Notes under the pieces: model-generated
Seen by the model: only the letters and a program-made list of their open reading frames with translations
The model's database searches: none
What the model was told of the DNA's origin: nothing
Shown here: positions 21,995 through 34,900 of the stretch, in pieces
Layout: each line of letters starts with the position of its first letter
Numbering within the stretch: position 1 is the first letter of the stretch
Program-made: the position numbers and the translations under genes
DNA from: Ipomoea triloba
Lineage: Eukaryota; Streptophyta; Magnoliopsida; Solanales; Convolvulaceae
Direction of reading: 5' to 3'
Length of the DNA: 64,000 nt
Assembly: GCF_003576645.1 (NCBI RefSeq)
Contig: NC_044931.1
Span: 3,704,615-3,768,614, forward strand

Positions 21995-23229
21995 CGAAAC
22001 AGTTAGAGGCTGAACCATAACTATTGTTGACTTGGTATAAAGAAATAAAAATACATTAAAATCCAATAAAAAATATTCAAAATAAAATATAAAACATAAT
22101 TAATTAGATATAGTAATTCGAATAGAAAATCACATTATAAATCACTTATCTCACTATTAACATTAAAAAAAAAAGTAACCTAATATTACAAATAAAGAAT
22201 CCAATTAAAATTAGAAATTAACCTCATAAATCAAAAATAATAATCTCACTATTAATATTAAAAAATAAGTCAAAAAATAAAATTTAAAAAATCTATGCTC
22301 TAGGATTTGAACCCATGACATTAAGACTCTAACATCACCTTATCATCTACACTAGTTCATCCATTACACGTTTACCAAAACGTATATACATACAATATAT
22401 ATAATGGAGAGGGGGCGCGGGGGAGGGGGCAACGATCTGACCAATTGTGAATCCGCCCCTTGCGTTAAGCACTAATCGAGCATCCGGGAGTGCCTAGCGC
22501 GTAATGCCTAGGCGGGTAAGTAATAATAATAAGAAGAAAAACACATCAATGTACACATTACATACAAATAAACACTCAGATAGACTAACCATCGGTCAAC
22601 TAACTAATATCCGTCTAAGGGTAAAATTTCTTCGACCTAAGGGGGTTAACCCCTAATGAACATTCATTTGATCAAAGTCGAGTTCCTCTTTTGAACTCCA
22701 TTATTCAGAGGAAAAGTTTTTCATGATGCATAGATAGATGAAACTAGCTAGGTGTAGGCATTGTGAACTTACTTGGATCAAGGGCAGTCAAGAGAGCAGC
22801 AGCATTGAAGTAGCAATTTCCTCCTTTGTGCTTCATCTTCTGAAAATAGCTATTGAAAGCAAAGGAGGCATGGTCCTTCACAGTGTTGGGCAGATAGCAA
22901 GGTTGGTTCACTTCTATCTTGCTGCAATCTGCACCATTCCTGCATGCCCAATCAACTGCCCTCTGCAATTCTTCATCTGGTGTCTGCTCATCTGCTATGC
23001 ACCAGTCCTCAAACTGTCCATCTGATCACAATTACCATATATATCACTACAAAACTACATCTTCAACATATAATATATAATATAAAAAATATAAATATGC
23101 ACTCATTATCAATTTAAATTTTTAGTTGAGATAAAGCACATGTATGATATGTTTCTTACCAGATTCTCTGGGAATGGTCCCAAGGATCAGGATCAATGGA
23201 AACAGAAACCTTAGCAATCCCAAACACAT
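21751..23229 (-). CDS. Secreted X8/CBM43 domain protein (Ole e 10-like)
   Basis: Three exons on the minus strand join in frame: exon 1 23229-23160 (70 bp), exon 2 23021-22773 (249 bp), exon 3 21785-21751 (35 bp), giving 117 aa. Splice sites are TCTG|GTAAGA, GATCAG|ATGG, CCAA|GTAAGT and ATTACAG|GTCA. Residues 1-20 are a hydrophobic signal peptide (LLRFLFPLILILG). The rest is one X8 domain: DWCIADEQTPDEELQRAV, CRNGADCSKIEV, CYLPNTVKDHASFAFNSYF, C-rich end DPSHGSCKF. The six domain cysteines are present (31, 50, 56, 65, 93, 111). X8/CBM43 domains bind beta-1,3-glucan (callose) and occur in secreted or plasmodesmal cell-wall proteins. Here there is no glycosidase domain and no GPI-anchor tail, so a free secreted carbohydrate-binding protein is likely. 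It is the only apparently intact host gene in the window. Confidence 0.93.
21947..21993. repeat. (AT)n microsatellite in intron 2 of the X8 gene
   Basis: About 23 uninterrupted AT dinucleotides. The rest of the 987-bp intron (21786-22772) is AT-rich with no transposon end that I could define. Confidence 0.97.
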
Positions 23230-23323
23230 TATATTATTGATATGATATTCAATTCGAGTGAAACTAGCTGTACTAGATTGCAGGAAAAGTCTGTGTAGTA
23301 TGTAAGAAGTAACGCCGGCCAGC

Positions 23324-23331
23324 TATTTAAA
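23324..23331 (-). promoter_or_regulatory. Putative TATA box of the X8 gene
   Basis: TTTAAATA on the minus strand, about 95 bp upstream of the start codon at 23229, in an otherwise GC-moderate stretch. Assigned by position and composition only. Confidence 0.45.
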
Positions 23332-23805
23332 AGTAATGGAACTTGCTCAAAATCTTTTTTTTTTTTTTTAAAATAATGTGACGCGGATTAAGAATCATAT
23401 CATTTTGAACAAGATGGTCAAGTAGCATCTCCTACTTTCAAAAAGAGATTTTGAGGATGTGATTGAGGCTAGAATATAATGTCTGAGTTTCCAAGAAAGG
23501 AATTTTCTTTATTGTTTCCAATTCAATCTTATTTTTTCTCAAAAATCGAAGAATAAAATCACGTGGAAAGAAACAAAAGAATGAAAATCGTATCTCGTTG
23601 GTCTTCTAGATCTGGTACATTAACATTAATGATTTTCTGAATTGAAGCATCTAATGTAGTAGAATCTTTGAATTATGTAGAATATAATTACACAGTCAAA
23701 GTTGGATTAGAGCGAATTTGAAGGGAATGTGAATCCAATTTCTTAAAAGGTGGATTTGAACCCATCTGCATCTAAATCCGTTGGGGTGAGAATTCAATCC
23801 ATTAC

Positions 23806-24019
23806 GGGCGTTTGGTGAGGGGAAAGGATCAAAGAAATTAGGTGGGAAAAGAATTGCAATTCCATAGAAAAAAAATAATGCGAGAATAAAATGGGAGTTC
23901 AAATTTTAGTGTTTGGTTTTCAGGAATAAAATTACTGGAAATTCTAATTCCAATGTTTGGTATACATGGGAATTGAGAAGGAATAAGTAGTATAAAGTCC
24001 AAAATGCACATTGTTGTTG

Positions 24020-24054
<35 letters not shown>

Positions 24055-24377
24055 TATAATTGACAAATTAATTCACAAATTGTTAGAGTTGTTGCATATA
24101 AACAATGCAAATTTTGAAGAGTTCTACATATAAAGAACTCAAAGGAACATACACGAAAGTTGCTGTATATAAATAACGCATATAAATAATGCAGATTTTG
24201 AATAGTTGTTGCATATAAAGATATAAATTAAATGAACATACACAAAGGGAAGTCGAAGAATAATACAGAGTATAATTTAGAAGGGAAGGTCATGTATCAA
24301 TTTTAGGTTAAAAAATGAGGGGTAATTTTGTCCCATGACTATCTTTTTTTCTTCCTAAAATCCATGGAATTAAAATC

Positions 24378-24409
<32 letters not shown>

Positions 24410-24553
24410 NNNNNNGGGGGGCTATGAGATTCTAATTCCATGAAAATGATGGAATTGCAATTCCCTCCAACCAAACGCAGGAAATTTTTTGCATTCGGAA
24501 TTATGTAGGAATTAAGTGGGAATGGAATTGTAATTCCCTTCAACCAAACACCC
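23806..24553. mobile_element. MITE-like composite with an assembly poly-G tract
   Basis: The outer ends are GGGCGTTTGGT and ACCAAACACCC. Inside there are repeated GTTTGGT/ACCAAAC words (near 23911, 23955 and 24470), a GTT/ATT microsatellite (24011-24055), and a G run 24380-24422 interrupted by six N. No clear target duplication is seen. The flanks 23332-23805 and 24554-24979 are AT-rich without recognisable genes; 24950-24968 holds a TG repeat. Confidence 0.45.
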
Positions 24554-24937
24554 TGTTAATAGCAAATTTATCAGATTTGATGCAAATTGGATGATGGATT
24601 TTATGTTTAAACAATAAAATAAATTATAATACAAGATTCTGAACATTTAAAAAATTAAAATCACAAATTTTCAAGCATTTCATTAAAAAAAACAAATATC
24701 ATATTACAAAATATAAATATTTAAATAAAAAACACACTGTTGACCTTGTGATTGTGACATTGTGAAAAATAACAAATTTGACTTAAAGAATGAAGAAGGG
24801 AGAAAGTCACAAATGAAAATTGATAAAAGAGAACTAAAATCCTATGCTATGTATAGAAAAATTAAAAATTAACATTGAATTATAATTTTACATTTGGCTA
24901 CACTCATCGAGAATACTCAACAGTGGACTACTAGGCT

Positions 24938-24968
<31 letters not shown>

Positions 24969-24979
24969 CATGAAGTCTA

Positions 24980-26121
24980 TTCAGGTGAGGACTAATCTAT
25001 TATAGAGGATTTTGAGGATCAATCCTAGCCATTGATTTCTAAAAATTAATGGTGTAGATTTAGGTAATGTTTAGATTAGTTTTTTAGTTAATTAAGGGAA
25101 AAGATGATATTTTACATTAATTAGTATTATGGAAAGCTTTTGATTAATTAATATAAAATCACTATTGAATTATAATTAAGGTTAGAAAATCAGTATTGCA
25201 TTCCATACGGACGAAACAAAAAACAAACCAAAGACTGGCGTAGAAAAGGTTATAAACACCGTTGTGTGCCTATTTGCTAAGTATTGTGTGCCTGTAACGT
25301 ATGAGTTGTGTGCCTAACGTGAAAAATAATAGAATTAGGTTAATGAAAGTTTTAAAGATAATTGTTTTTTTAAAGGTTATGAACACCGGTGTGTGCCTAT
25401 GTCGTATTCAAATGCTTTGTTTTTATTAATTTTTTTGCGAAGAATTTTTTGAATCAACTTCATGTAGATACTTGAATTACCTATGACGTATGAGTTGTGC
25501 GCATAGCGTGAATAATAATTGAAGTAGGCAATGAAAAATTTAAGGAATAATATTTTTTTAAAAGTGTTAGATTGATTACTAAATGCTTTTGTTTTATTAA
25601 TTTTTGTTTTGGAAGAATTTTGTGCATATATTTTACTTATATTCCGTATGCGTAAGGAATTGAAGCATACAATGTGTGACATTTACTGATATAATGTATG
25701 CCTCAATAATTAAATCGTGTGCCCAGACAGACAAGAAAGAAGTACTGAGGCACACATTACTCAGTAAATCTTTAAAACTTTTCATTAACCTACTTCTATT
25801 ATTTTTCACGTTAGGCACACAACGCATACGTTATAGGCACACAATAGTCAATAAATAGGCACAATCTGGTGTTCATAACCTTTTCTACGCGAGTCTTTAG
25901 TTTGTTTTTTGTTTCGTCCGTATGGAATGTAGTAGTGATTTTCTAACCTTAATTACAATTCAATAGTGATTCTATATTAGTTAATCAAAAGCCTTCCATA
26001 ATACTAATTGCATGCGTCATTACCATATTAATCATCTTCTAATCTATGTCGTTTATGTTTTTTTATTTGATGGCTAGGATTAGTCCTCATAGTCCTCTAT
26101 AATATATAGTCCTCATGTGAA
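24980..26121. mobile_element. Non-autonomous element with about 370-bp terminal inverted repeats
   Basis: 24980-25355 is matched in reverse complement by about 25765-26121, from TTCAGGTGAGGACTA / TTCACATGAGGACTA inward through CATTCCATACGGACGAAAC and GGCACACAA...TTCACGTTAGG. The middle repeats related words (GACGTATGAGTTGTGCGCAT near 25484), so the whole unit can fold back. No transposase. Long TIRs suggest a Mutator-like or foldback element; a 9-bp target duplication was not evident. 26122-26477 shows nothing recognisable. Confidence 0.7.
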
Positions 26122-26477
26122 CAAGGGCCAATGATAATCAATCTTCTCATGCGAACTTGTGAACTGCTTATGGAATGCACTTTAAGTTCTACATGGATGC
26201 ACAACATCTACTCCTAAAATGTGTGTAATGCATTCATGTAGTAATTGTGATGTATTCTTAGATTAAAATTTCTAAAAGATAATTATTTATAATTATTTCA
26301 AAATTATGAAACAAATTCATAGATGTATAGTATACGTTGATAAATTACAATAAATAAATACCTATTTTGAAAATCTAAAAATAGATTATTGTTAATCAAT
26401 GAAATTTAATACACAAGCTTTAAAAAAAATCGTTTCACAAATAATAGTCATCTTGTTATGTGGTAATATTTGATTGG

Positions 26478-26852
26478 ATATTATTTGTAGAGTTCCCTCT
26501 TGATATCTAGGGATGCAAGAAACTCATAAGTCGGCACTCTCCAATCAAAAACCTTACTCCATTGAGCATGCGAAAGTAACCGGTTCATCTCTTCTTCACA
26601 CCCGAACTCTCGAAGGACACTTGGGTCAAGATATTTTCCCTTCATCAAGTTTTTTCCTTTGTATATATACATCCACCAAAACTAATGAGTGCGAGTCAAG
26701 TTCCGAAGAACTCTATTCCCTCTTGCATTCAGCTCTAGTGGTGGTGGAATTCATAGGGGTTGCGTCCTCGGTGGTTGTACTCTAACTCTAGCTCGGCTCG
26801 TGCCACCTTCTTCATAGCTTTGTTTCTTTGCGTGTTCCTTGGTTCTCCCCAT
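26478..26852 (-). pseudogene. ATHILA-type ORF N-terminal fragment
   Basis: From ATG at 26852 (MGRTKEHAKKQSYEEGGTSR) one frame continues through two in-frame stops (TGA after RTQPL, TAG after LTRTH) to KYLDPSVLREFGCEEEMNRL, then LLSHAQWSKVFDWRVPTYEF and KRELYK. The KYLDP...LxEFG..EEM...L pattern resembles the ATHILA ORF-1-type protein of Athila retrotransposons, which lies downstream of pol. It ends at 26481. Identification is by resemblance only. Confidence 0.5.
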
Positions 26853-27459
26853 GATCTACAAAAATCTTTGAAACAGGAAATTTCATAAACACATTGGTTA
26901 GTCCACACTCTTAATTATCTTCTTCTCTCAAAGCAAATTCTTTTTCTTCATATTTCTCCTTCATTTTCGAAATTCCTCTTCATATTTTCGAAAATGCTAT
27001 CAAATTATTTTCAAAAATTTTGCCATAATTTTCCCTCTTTTTTGGACAGTTCTAAACATCAAAATCATGACAATTAAGCTCCAATATCACACACATTCAC
27101 AATTTCAAGATAAAGCAAGTCAATTCAAAAGTCAACTTCATCTTCTTCCCCAATTCCAAAATTAGGGTTGAAGAGTGAATGTGGAATTTATCAATCAAGT
27201 GTGTGCATCAACAAATTAAATGCATAATCAAGCTCTACAACATGTTTCTAAGCCAATTACATCATCAATTTCATGCTAATAACAAGAAATCAATCAAACC
27301 CAATTAGCAATTTCATGGCATTCACATTAGGGTTCTATAATGTAATTCAATCTATCAAATTAATCACAATCAATGAAAGAAATCAATGAAACAATTCTCT
27401 ATGATGCTTTCCTAACCAATACAAACAATTAAGTCCTTCAAAATTTTCAACACAATGTA
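26853..27459. other. Spacer inside the Athila-like element
   Basis: AT-rich with no coding potential. In a complete Athila element the RT, RNase H and integrase would lie between the protease (27460) and the ATHILA-type ORF; only about 600 non-coding bases are here, so the element is deleted or non-autonomous. Confidence 0.5.
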
Positions 27460-28782
27460 TTATGGAATTCCCCGTTTGCCTTCTTTCTCAACATTTGCCT
27501 TCCCCGTTTTGGCTTTTTCACCATCGAATCTCAAAGCAATCTCGCCCGTGCCCACATCAATCCGGGAACGGCACGTCGCCAAAAACGGTCTACCAAGAAT
27601 CAATGAGCCAAAGGAGTCATCTCGACCCATCTCACACATAATGAAGTTGACCGGCACAAGAAAATCGCCAATCTTAACAAGCACGTCCTCCACCAAACAT
27701 CTTGGATGCCGAGTGGTACTATCAGCTAGGTGAAGGGTGAGCCTTGTTAGCTTCAAACAAGGCAAATTCAACTCTTCAAACAAACTCAAGGACATCAAGT
27801 TAATGGAGGCTCCAAGATCGGCAAGAGCCTTAGGAAATTCTATGTTCTTGATAGAACACGGAACTACGAAAGCTCTCGGGTCACCATTCTTTATGGAGAA
27901 ATTCTCTTTGCCAAGACACGCATAGTCATCAAAGGTATCATTCTCAAACAAATCACGACATTGAGCATCATAAAAGAACTTTTGCATAAATGCATGAAAT
28001 GTACCTTTCCTTCCTTTTCGGGGTAATTGATTCGTGCTTAGAAAGCACGGTCTCTTCGCCTTCACTCCCGAGATCACAAGAGGTGATCTCCTCATGGTTC
28101 TCCTTCACATTTCCTTCACGGCTACAAGAGGTAGCCTTGCTTTCTCCTTCAAATTTTTGAACTCCACAAGAGGCATTCTCAATCATATCTTCAAGGTCTT
28201 GACTACAAGAGGTAGTCTTTTCCACATCCTTCTCCTTCTTTCTCTTCTCACAAGCACATATCCCGCATATGATTTTCATTGGATCACATCCCTCATGGCT
28301 CTCCTCTATCGCGGCTACGGCACTCACTCCCCTTCGGATTATTTTCAGTGTTGCTCGGAAGTTGACCATAATGTCTATCTGACATCAATTTGAACATTTG
28401 AGAGATTTGATTCTCTATGGTCTTGAGGGTAGCTTTGGACTCTTGTAGTAGGCCCGATATCTCTTGACGGATTTCTTGGGTAATCTCTTGCTTGAGATTA
28501 GCTTGATCATTTTTTAGCTCCATGATGGTCCTTAACAATCTTTCGTCCACTTCTCTTATATCATCTCTTCTTTGTTGAGGATGTTCCAATTGGGAGTTGA
28601 AGTTTGGTCTATAGTGAGACATTTGAGATCCATGCCCTTGATGTGGGCCATAAGCAATTCCATCTTGGTTTTCCATGACCATAGGTGGGTTTTCCACCTT
28701 GGTTATAGTTTTGCCTCCCTTGGAAACCTCCGTTGTGATTCCATCCATCACCTTGCTTCCATCCTTGGTTTTGACCTTGATT
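27460..28782 (-). pseudogene. Athila-like gag C-terminus and protease
   Basis: The right end encodes the Asn/Gly/Gln-rich gag tail (NQGQNQGWKQGDGWNHNGG) that is cut by the pararetrovirus at 28782. After a frame change a helical segment follows (DERLLRTIMELKNDQANLKQ). A retropepsin-like domain lies at 27460-28095: FPKALADLGASINLMSLSLF, with ADLGAS in place of the usual DxGAS core of Athila proteases, and SLILGRPFLATCRSRIDV. Several frame changes break the polyprotein. Confidence 0.85.
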
Positions 28783-28906
28783 CTAACATGTAGAGAAGTT
28801 AGGAAGTGGTTTGAGAGTCTTGTTGTCATGCCCCGGAGAGGCTTTTAGTTTTCTCTCACCTTTGGTCCTAATTCTCCACTGTTTTTAGAGACTCCCCGAT
28901 TTGGTA
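28782..28906 (+). repeat. Left terminal redundancy of the pararetrovirus
   Basis: 125 bp of leader sequence identical to 35894-36018. It precedes the primer site, so the integrated molecule carries slightly more than one genome length. Confidence 0.97.
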
Positions 28907-28914
28907 TCAGAGCC
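28902..28914 (+). promoter_or_regulatory. Primer-binding site for initiator tRNA-Met
   Basis: TGGTATCAGAGCC, complementary to the 3' end of plant initiator tRNA-Met and used by Caulimoviridae for minus-strand priming. The right end of the integrant and the fragment at 6126 both stop at this site. Confidence 0.95.
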
Positions 28915-28954
28915 AGCCATATCTCTTTATTCAAAACCTTCATATTTCCCAAAT

Positions 28955-31900
28955 ATGTCTTCGTCTTCAGCTTCTACATCCACATCTATTGTACCTAGCC
29001 GTTCTTCATTTTCATTAGAAAAACCTCATTTCAAAAAATCTCTCTCTTCTAAGATGGATTATCTCTATGAGATAAATTATCTTAAAGAGGACCAAAAAAT
29101 AGAAGAAACCCACCTGCCCCTTCTGAATCCATACTCTGCTTTCAATAAAAGAAACCAATCCAATTTTCTGGTTAAATCCCTTAAAGCTATTTACCAGAAA
29201 AGGTCTTTAGTTCCTAAAGAATACATCTCAGCCTCAGCCATGAGCAGATGTCCCATATATTCCACCCACCAAGAACAGTTCATTACTCTTGAAATCCCTG
29301 ATGAATTCCTGGCCATTTGGAGAAGAGAGGGATATACCCATATCCACTTTGGAGCAATCCGTTTTGCCATAACCTATCATGGCAGAAAGGGTCAACCCGT
29401 AGTTGCCAAGCTATGTCTCCTTGATTCCAGGTACTTAGAGTACCAACATGCATTGATAGCCACCATGGAAGTCACACTTGATTCTGGCACTGTCTGTGCT
29501 ACTGTTTACCCAAATTTTAACGTATCCTTAGAAGATCCACATCTTCTAGATATGTTTAAAATCCAAATCCATATTGTTGGAGCTAAGCATGCTGAGCAAG
29601 ATGCTATTGAAGCCACTGTCCACTACCAGACGTCTTATCGATTGCAAGACCATGCTTTCGATATGAAAATTCCAGGAGGAGGAGAAGCTCTCATCCTAGT
29701 CACTGATGAACAGAGAAATGTTACCTGCACTAAGGTTCCCAGGAGATGTACAAAAGAGGAGTTGATCCAAGTTATCCCTGACACTTGGATATCCAACTAT
29801 GAGAAGCTGCACCAGAACAGAAGGCCAATCGAATCCAACGAGGCAACCATCAGCAGGCGAAAAGATGGTACCGTTGGAATCTCATTCAATCATGCTCATC
29901 TAAAAAGAACAGAATTTCTACCATCCATCAATATGGTAGAAGAGGCTAGAGAAAGACAAGAGGAGCATGTCCAGGAGATCCTTGACTATGACCCAGACGA
30001 TGATGATGCAAAACCAGTTTTCCTTGGTTACGGAAAAACAGGAATGAGTGAAATTGTTCATTCGTTCGACCAATTTGGTAAACCAGTTTTCTGGTTTAAG
30101 GATCCCATCTCAAATCACTGTTTCTTTGATTTGTGTGAAGATGATTGTAAGCAATGCTACCCAACAAAGGAGCCACAGAGGAGACCCAGCTGCAAGCCCT
30201 CTGGAAGGAGAAGATCCAGAAGTAAGGATGATAGTGATGATGAAGATCCGCCGTCACCACCACCTGTGCCCCTGCAAAGAAAAAAGAAAGCTCTTAAGTG
30301 CTATGAGCAAGAGTACTTAAGAAAGGAGCCCACAATAGTACCAGCTTCACCAGCCATCCCAGCAATGGTGATCTCAGAGTCCTATGAGGAAGACTTTCCC
30401 CCTTTGGAAAGTTTTCAGCGAGGAGGTTGTATGCATGCACCAAAGATCCCAGCTCCTAATGAAGTATTACCAACAGGCCAGTTAAGAGGACAACCATCCA
30501 TTGAGCAGACTTTAAACTGGCAAACGGAGAACGCCTTAGCTCAAAACCGCACCCTCAAATCAATTTCCAACAATCTTGTTGAGCTAAGCCACAAATCTGG
30601 AGAATACTATTCAAAGATTGACTCAAGGATCCAGATTTTGGAGAAAAGATTGGAGCAGATCCCTTTTGAGAGACCTTCTTATGGTCAATCCCTTCAAGCC
30701 CATTTTCAGTACCAAGCCAACGAAACTGCTTCTATCCGGAGCATGATAGATCAGTTGAGATCCGAGATCAGGCCCAAACAACCTTACCAACCCAATTTGT
30801 TTGAAACACCCCAAAAATACCCAGCTACCTCTACTCCAACACCATTTTACCAAACCAGTTCCTTAACAAGTTCGTCGTTCCAGTCTGGAAACCCTATGTT
30901 TCCTCCTACAGACTCTTCCATTCTAGATGAGTACCATAGGAGAAATAAGCCTAAACAAAAGAATCCACAACCCCCACCACAACCAACTTTGCCTTTACCC
31001 ACATCTCAAGCCCAACCTGATTCTCAAACAAGTTTGTTCTCTGCTTGGAAAATTAGAAATCCATCTCACCCTTTACACCAGCAAGTTTTTAGACCTTTCA
31101 CCATTTCAGAACAAACTACCACTCCGTCCCAGCCAATTATATCCTCAAAATCAAATGACCTGTACCCTCCACCAAATACAACCCCAAATACAACCCAAAT
31201 GATGCTCCATGAAACAATCACAGATAAGGATCTTTTTGATTCTGTTATCAAAGGTCCAGACCCACCTGAGAGAAATCTACCAGTCATTGAAGCTTATAGT
31301 ACTGGAGAAATATCAGAAGAATCTGGCTACCAATCTGAAGCAACTCAGTCAGAATCAGAAGGATATACAGATCCAGAAGGAGAAGATTCCGAGGAGTCGG
31401 AAAACCCTGCATTTATGGCAGATCCGGCAGAATCATCAACTGGTGGATACACAACTCAACAACCTGCTGATCAACCAATGGGTCATACAGAGGAAGAATA
31501 CTTTGGTGTTGAAAATGCCACGGAAATGGTGATGCACAAAGGAGTAAATTATCAATTCTTTACAATTGATGATTTATCACCAGAAAAGTGGGGAGAGAAG
31601 TTTGCTGAGTTCCACACATGGATGACTACTAGGAATCTAGTAGAACGAGATACTTTCAAAATCCTGATGGAATTTACAGCAAAGTTCACCGGAATTCTTA
31701 AAGATTGGTGGTCTAAAGCAGATGGGGCATTCAAGATGATGTTCTCAGGACTACCTCTCCAGGAAGCCGTTTCAATGATTTACTTCATATTTCTGGGTAA
31801 ACATGAGGATGAAGTAGAACAGAAGAGAACAGAGTTTTTCAGAATGAAGTGCCTGTCTTATGAGAAAAGGCACTTAGAGGAACACTTCAAAAGGATGACA

Positions 31901-34900
31901 AAAGTTTTCTATTTTCTGGGATTTGACAACAATCTCAAGCAAGCTTTTGTTTCATCCTTACCACCCCTGCTGGCAGACAGTACAGATCAACTTATCAAAA
32001 AGAATCATGGATCCATAACACATCTTTCAACTGGGCAGATTAGGCAAGCAATATTTGAAAGCCTAGACAATATTTGCCAGATCCACAACAAGTTCCAGAC
32101 CTTGAGAAAGCATGAATCAATTCTTTCCAAAGCATGCCAGAAGCCAAATCTCATAATAGGATCCTCATGCAATGGAGTGTGTGGAGACAAACCCAGAGTA
32201 AGAAAGAGAAATTTCACTCGCTTCAGGAAGAATCCTCAAAACAACAGGAGGATCGGATGGAAGCCAAGGAGGAGATATTTCAGAAAATCCCAGAACCAGA
32301 AAGCACAACCAAAAAAGAGAGGAAATAAAGCATCTAACAAATGCTTTGTTTGTGGAAAGCCAGGACACTATGCCAAAGATTGCAAGGAGAAGCAAGCGGC
32401 TAAAATGATATCGGAAGTCATGTCTCTTATTGATGACGATATCGCCGAAGAAGACCTGGATGGCTATCTCAGCCCAAAAGACGAACCTTCAGCAGAAACA
32501 ATCTTTTCCATAGAAGATGAAGTTCCGGAAGAAGATTTTATCTCATACAACTTTGGGATAAAAGAAGATGAAGAGTTCAAGGCACCCCATGTGAAAGTAC
32601 AGATCAAACACCGGTCAAGCAAGCCATTCGATGCCATAGCCCTTGTTGATACTGGAGCTCAGTTCTCAATGATGAACCCAAAGCTGTTACCTCAAGAGGC
32701 ATGGAGACCATCCCAGAAACGTCTTACATCAGCATCTGGAGATGATTTTGATGCAGGATTAGAGACGAAGGAACCATTGGAGATTAGCATACTTCCTAAC
32801 TGCAAGATCCAAATTCATGTTCTTGGATGTGGCCTTCCAAGAAGAGATTTGCTATTAGGATTTGATGCTTTCAAGATGATGAAGGTATTGGTTCAATCAC
32901 GAGGAATTAGCAAAGGCCCCTACTTCAAGCCCTATGAAGAAGATTACAGAATGTGGCAACTCAACTTCATGGATACCATCACCCAGATCAAGCAACAATT
33001 GGTGGAGCAATTATGTGCAGATTCTCATGACGAATTCATGAAGAAACACAGTAAGCCCCTATGGACCAGAGAAGAGTTCTTTATTGAACTTCCATTCAAA
33101 GAAGGAAAGGTAATCAACCCCACCAAAGCCAGCCACTCAGGAATGAATCCTCAACATCTCAAAATGGCGGTTCAAGAGTGTAAGGAGTTGCAGAAGTTAG
33201 GATTAATCACAGAATCCAAGTCCTCATGGGCATGTGAAGCATTCTATGTGAACAAGCGAGCAGAACAAGCAAGGGGAAAATTACGACTTGTTATCAACTA
33301 TCAACCCTTGAATCAATGTCTCAAAGATGTCAAATTTCCATTACCAAGAAGATCTATGATGTTCTCATATCTCCCAGGAGCCCAATGGTTTTCAAAGTTC
33401 GATCTCAAAGCAGGATTTTGGCAGATAGGAATCAAGCCAGAAGAAAGATACAAGACAGCCTTTTGTATCCCAGGATATCATCTTGAATGGAAGGTAATGC
33501 CTTTTGGTCTCAAAATTGCACCCAGTGAATTCCAGAAAGTGATGACCAAGATCTTTGAGCCAATTCTTGACAAAGCCCTCATTTACATCGATGACATCTT
33601 ACTATTCAGTAAGACCATGGAAGAACACATCCAGCTGATCAAACAATTCATGGAGATATGCCAAAAATTTGGAATCATGTTATCCGAAAAGAAGATGTTA
33701 CTAGCCCAGCAGAAGATCCAGTTTTTAGGCATGGATATTGACCAGGGAAAGTTTCAACCAGGAAGGCATATTGCTCAGGAGTTACTCAAATTTCCTGATG
33801 AAAACCTCACAAAGCAGCAAGTTCAACAGTTTCTTGGTATAATTAATTATATCCGAGATTTTGTTCCCAACATAGCCCCTCATGTTAGCACTCTCACCAA
33901 GATGTTGAAGAAGTCACCACCAAAATGGAGCATAGAACAAACCAAGGCAATCCGATGGATGAAGGAGCACACCAAGGAATTACCACCATTGCACATTCCA
34001 GCAGGTGAAGGACTCAGAATTCTACAAACAGATGCCAGTGATTACTATTGGGGAGCAATACTCCTACAGGAAGTCAAAGGAAAGAGGCTTGTTTGCGGCT
34101 ACTCCAGTGGTAGATTCAAAGATGCAGAACTTCATTACCACTCCACTTATAAAGAGATTTTAGCCGTGAAAAATGGAATTAAAAAATTTAATTTTCATTT
34201 GATCGGTTATAAGTTTCTTATTGAGTTAGACATGTCAGCTTTTCCAAAAATGTTGCAGTTCAAGAGGAAAGAAATTCCACAAGCTCAAGCTCTAAGATGG
34301 CAACAATGGTTTTCTAGATACAACTATGATGTTCGCCATATTCCAGGAAAGAAGAATGTGGTTGCAGACTTTTTATCCAGACCACAGCAAGTTCCTCAAC
34401 TCCAGTTCCAGTCCAAGATCTATGAGGTCTATATGTTCAATGAAGGAAGTTCCAGCCAGAGCACTTCATCAAATGCAGATTTTCCACCAGACATTGATGT
34501 CAACCAGTTCCCATGGAGCCATGAATACCTTGAAGAAAGAAGAACAGATTGGGAAGTCAGATTATTCAGATACTATGGAGGTCATATGCTACAACCATAT
34601 GGTATTCACCCTAAATATCCATTTGCTCAAATCTTTATTGCTCAAGTTCAAGATTGGCCAGAAGAGTTAAATTGGATATTTTGGTATTTATGCCATGAAT
34701 ATCATATTTTAATGGAGTTCCACAGGCCTAGTTTAAGAAAAGAGTTAGATCTTTCTGTTGAGAAAGATTTAATAAAATTCTTAACTTGGTTTTATCCATT
34801 AAAATACTGGAAGAAGTTATGCCAAGATGGTCCAGAATTTTTCACAGTTCATCTGCATAGGGAAGTCACAGCATGGGTATCCAGATTTTTAGAAGGACAT

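Noticed and set aside
22738..23025. Plus-strand ORF over the X8 gene
   Set aside because: It is the antisense shadow of exon 2; the minus strand has signal peptide, splice sites and the six cysteines.
28901..28954. Start of the viral ORF upstream of the first ATG
   Set aside because: The frame is open there, but the first ATG is at 28955 and the upstream part overlaps the primer-binding site, so it is leader.
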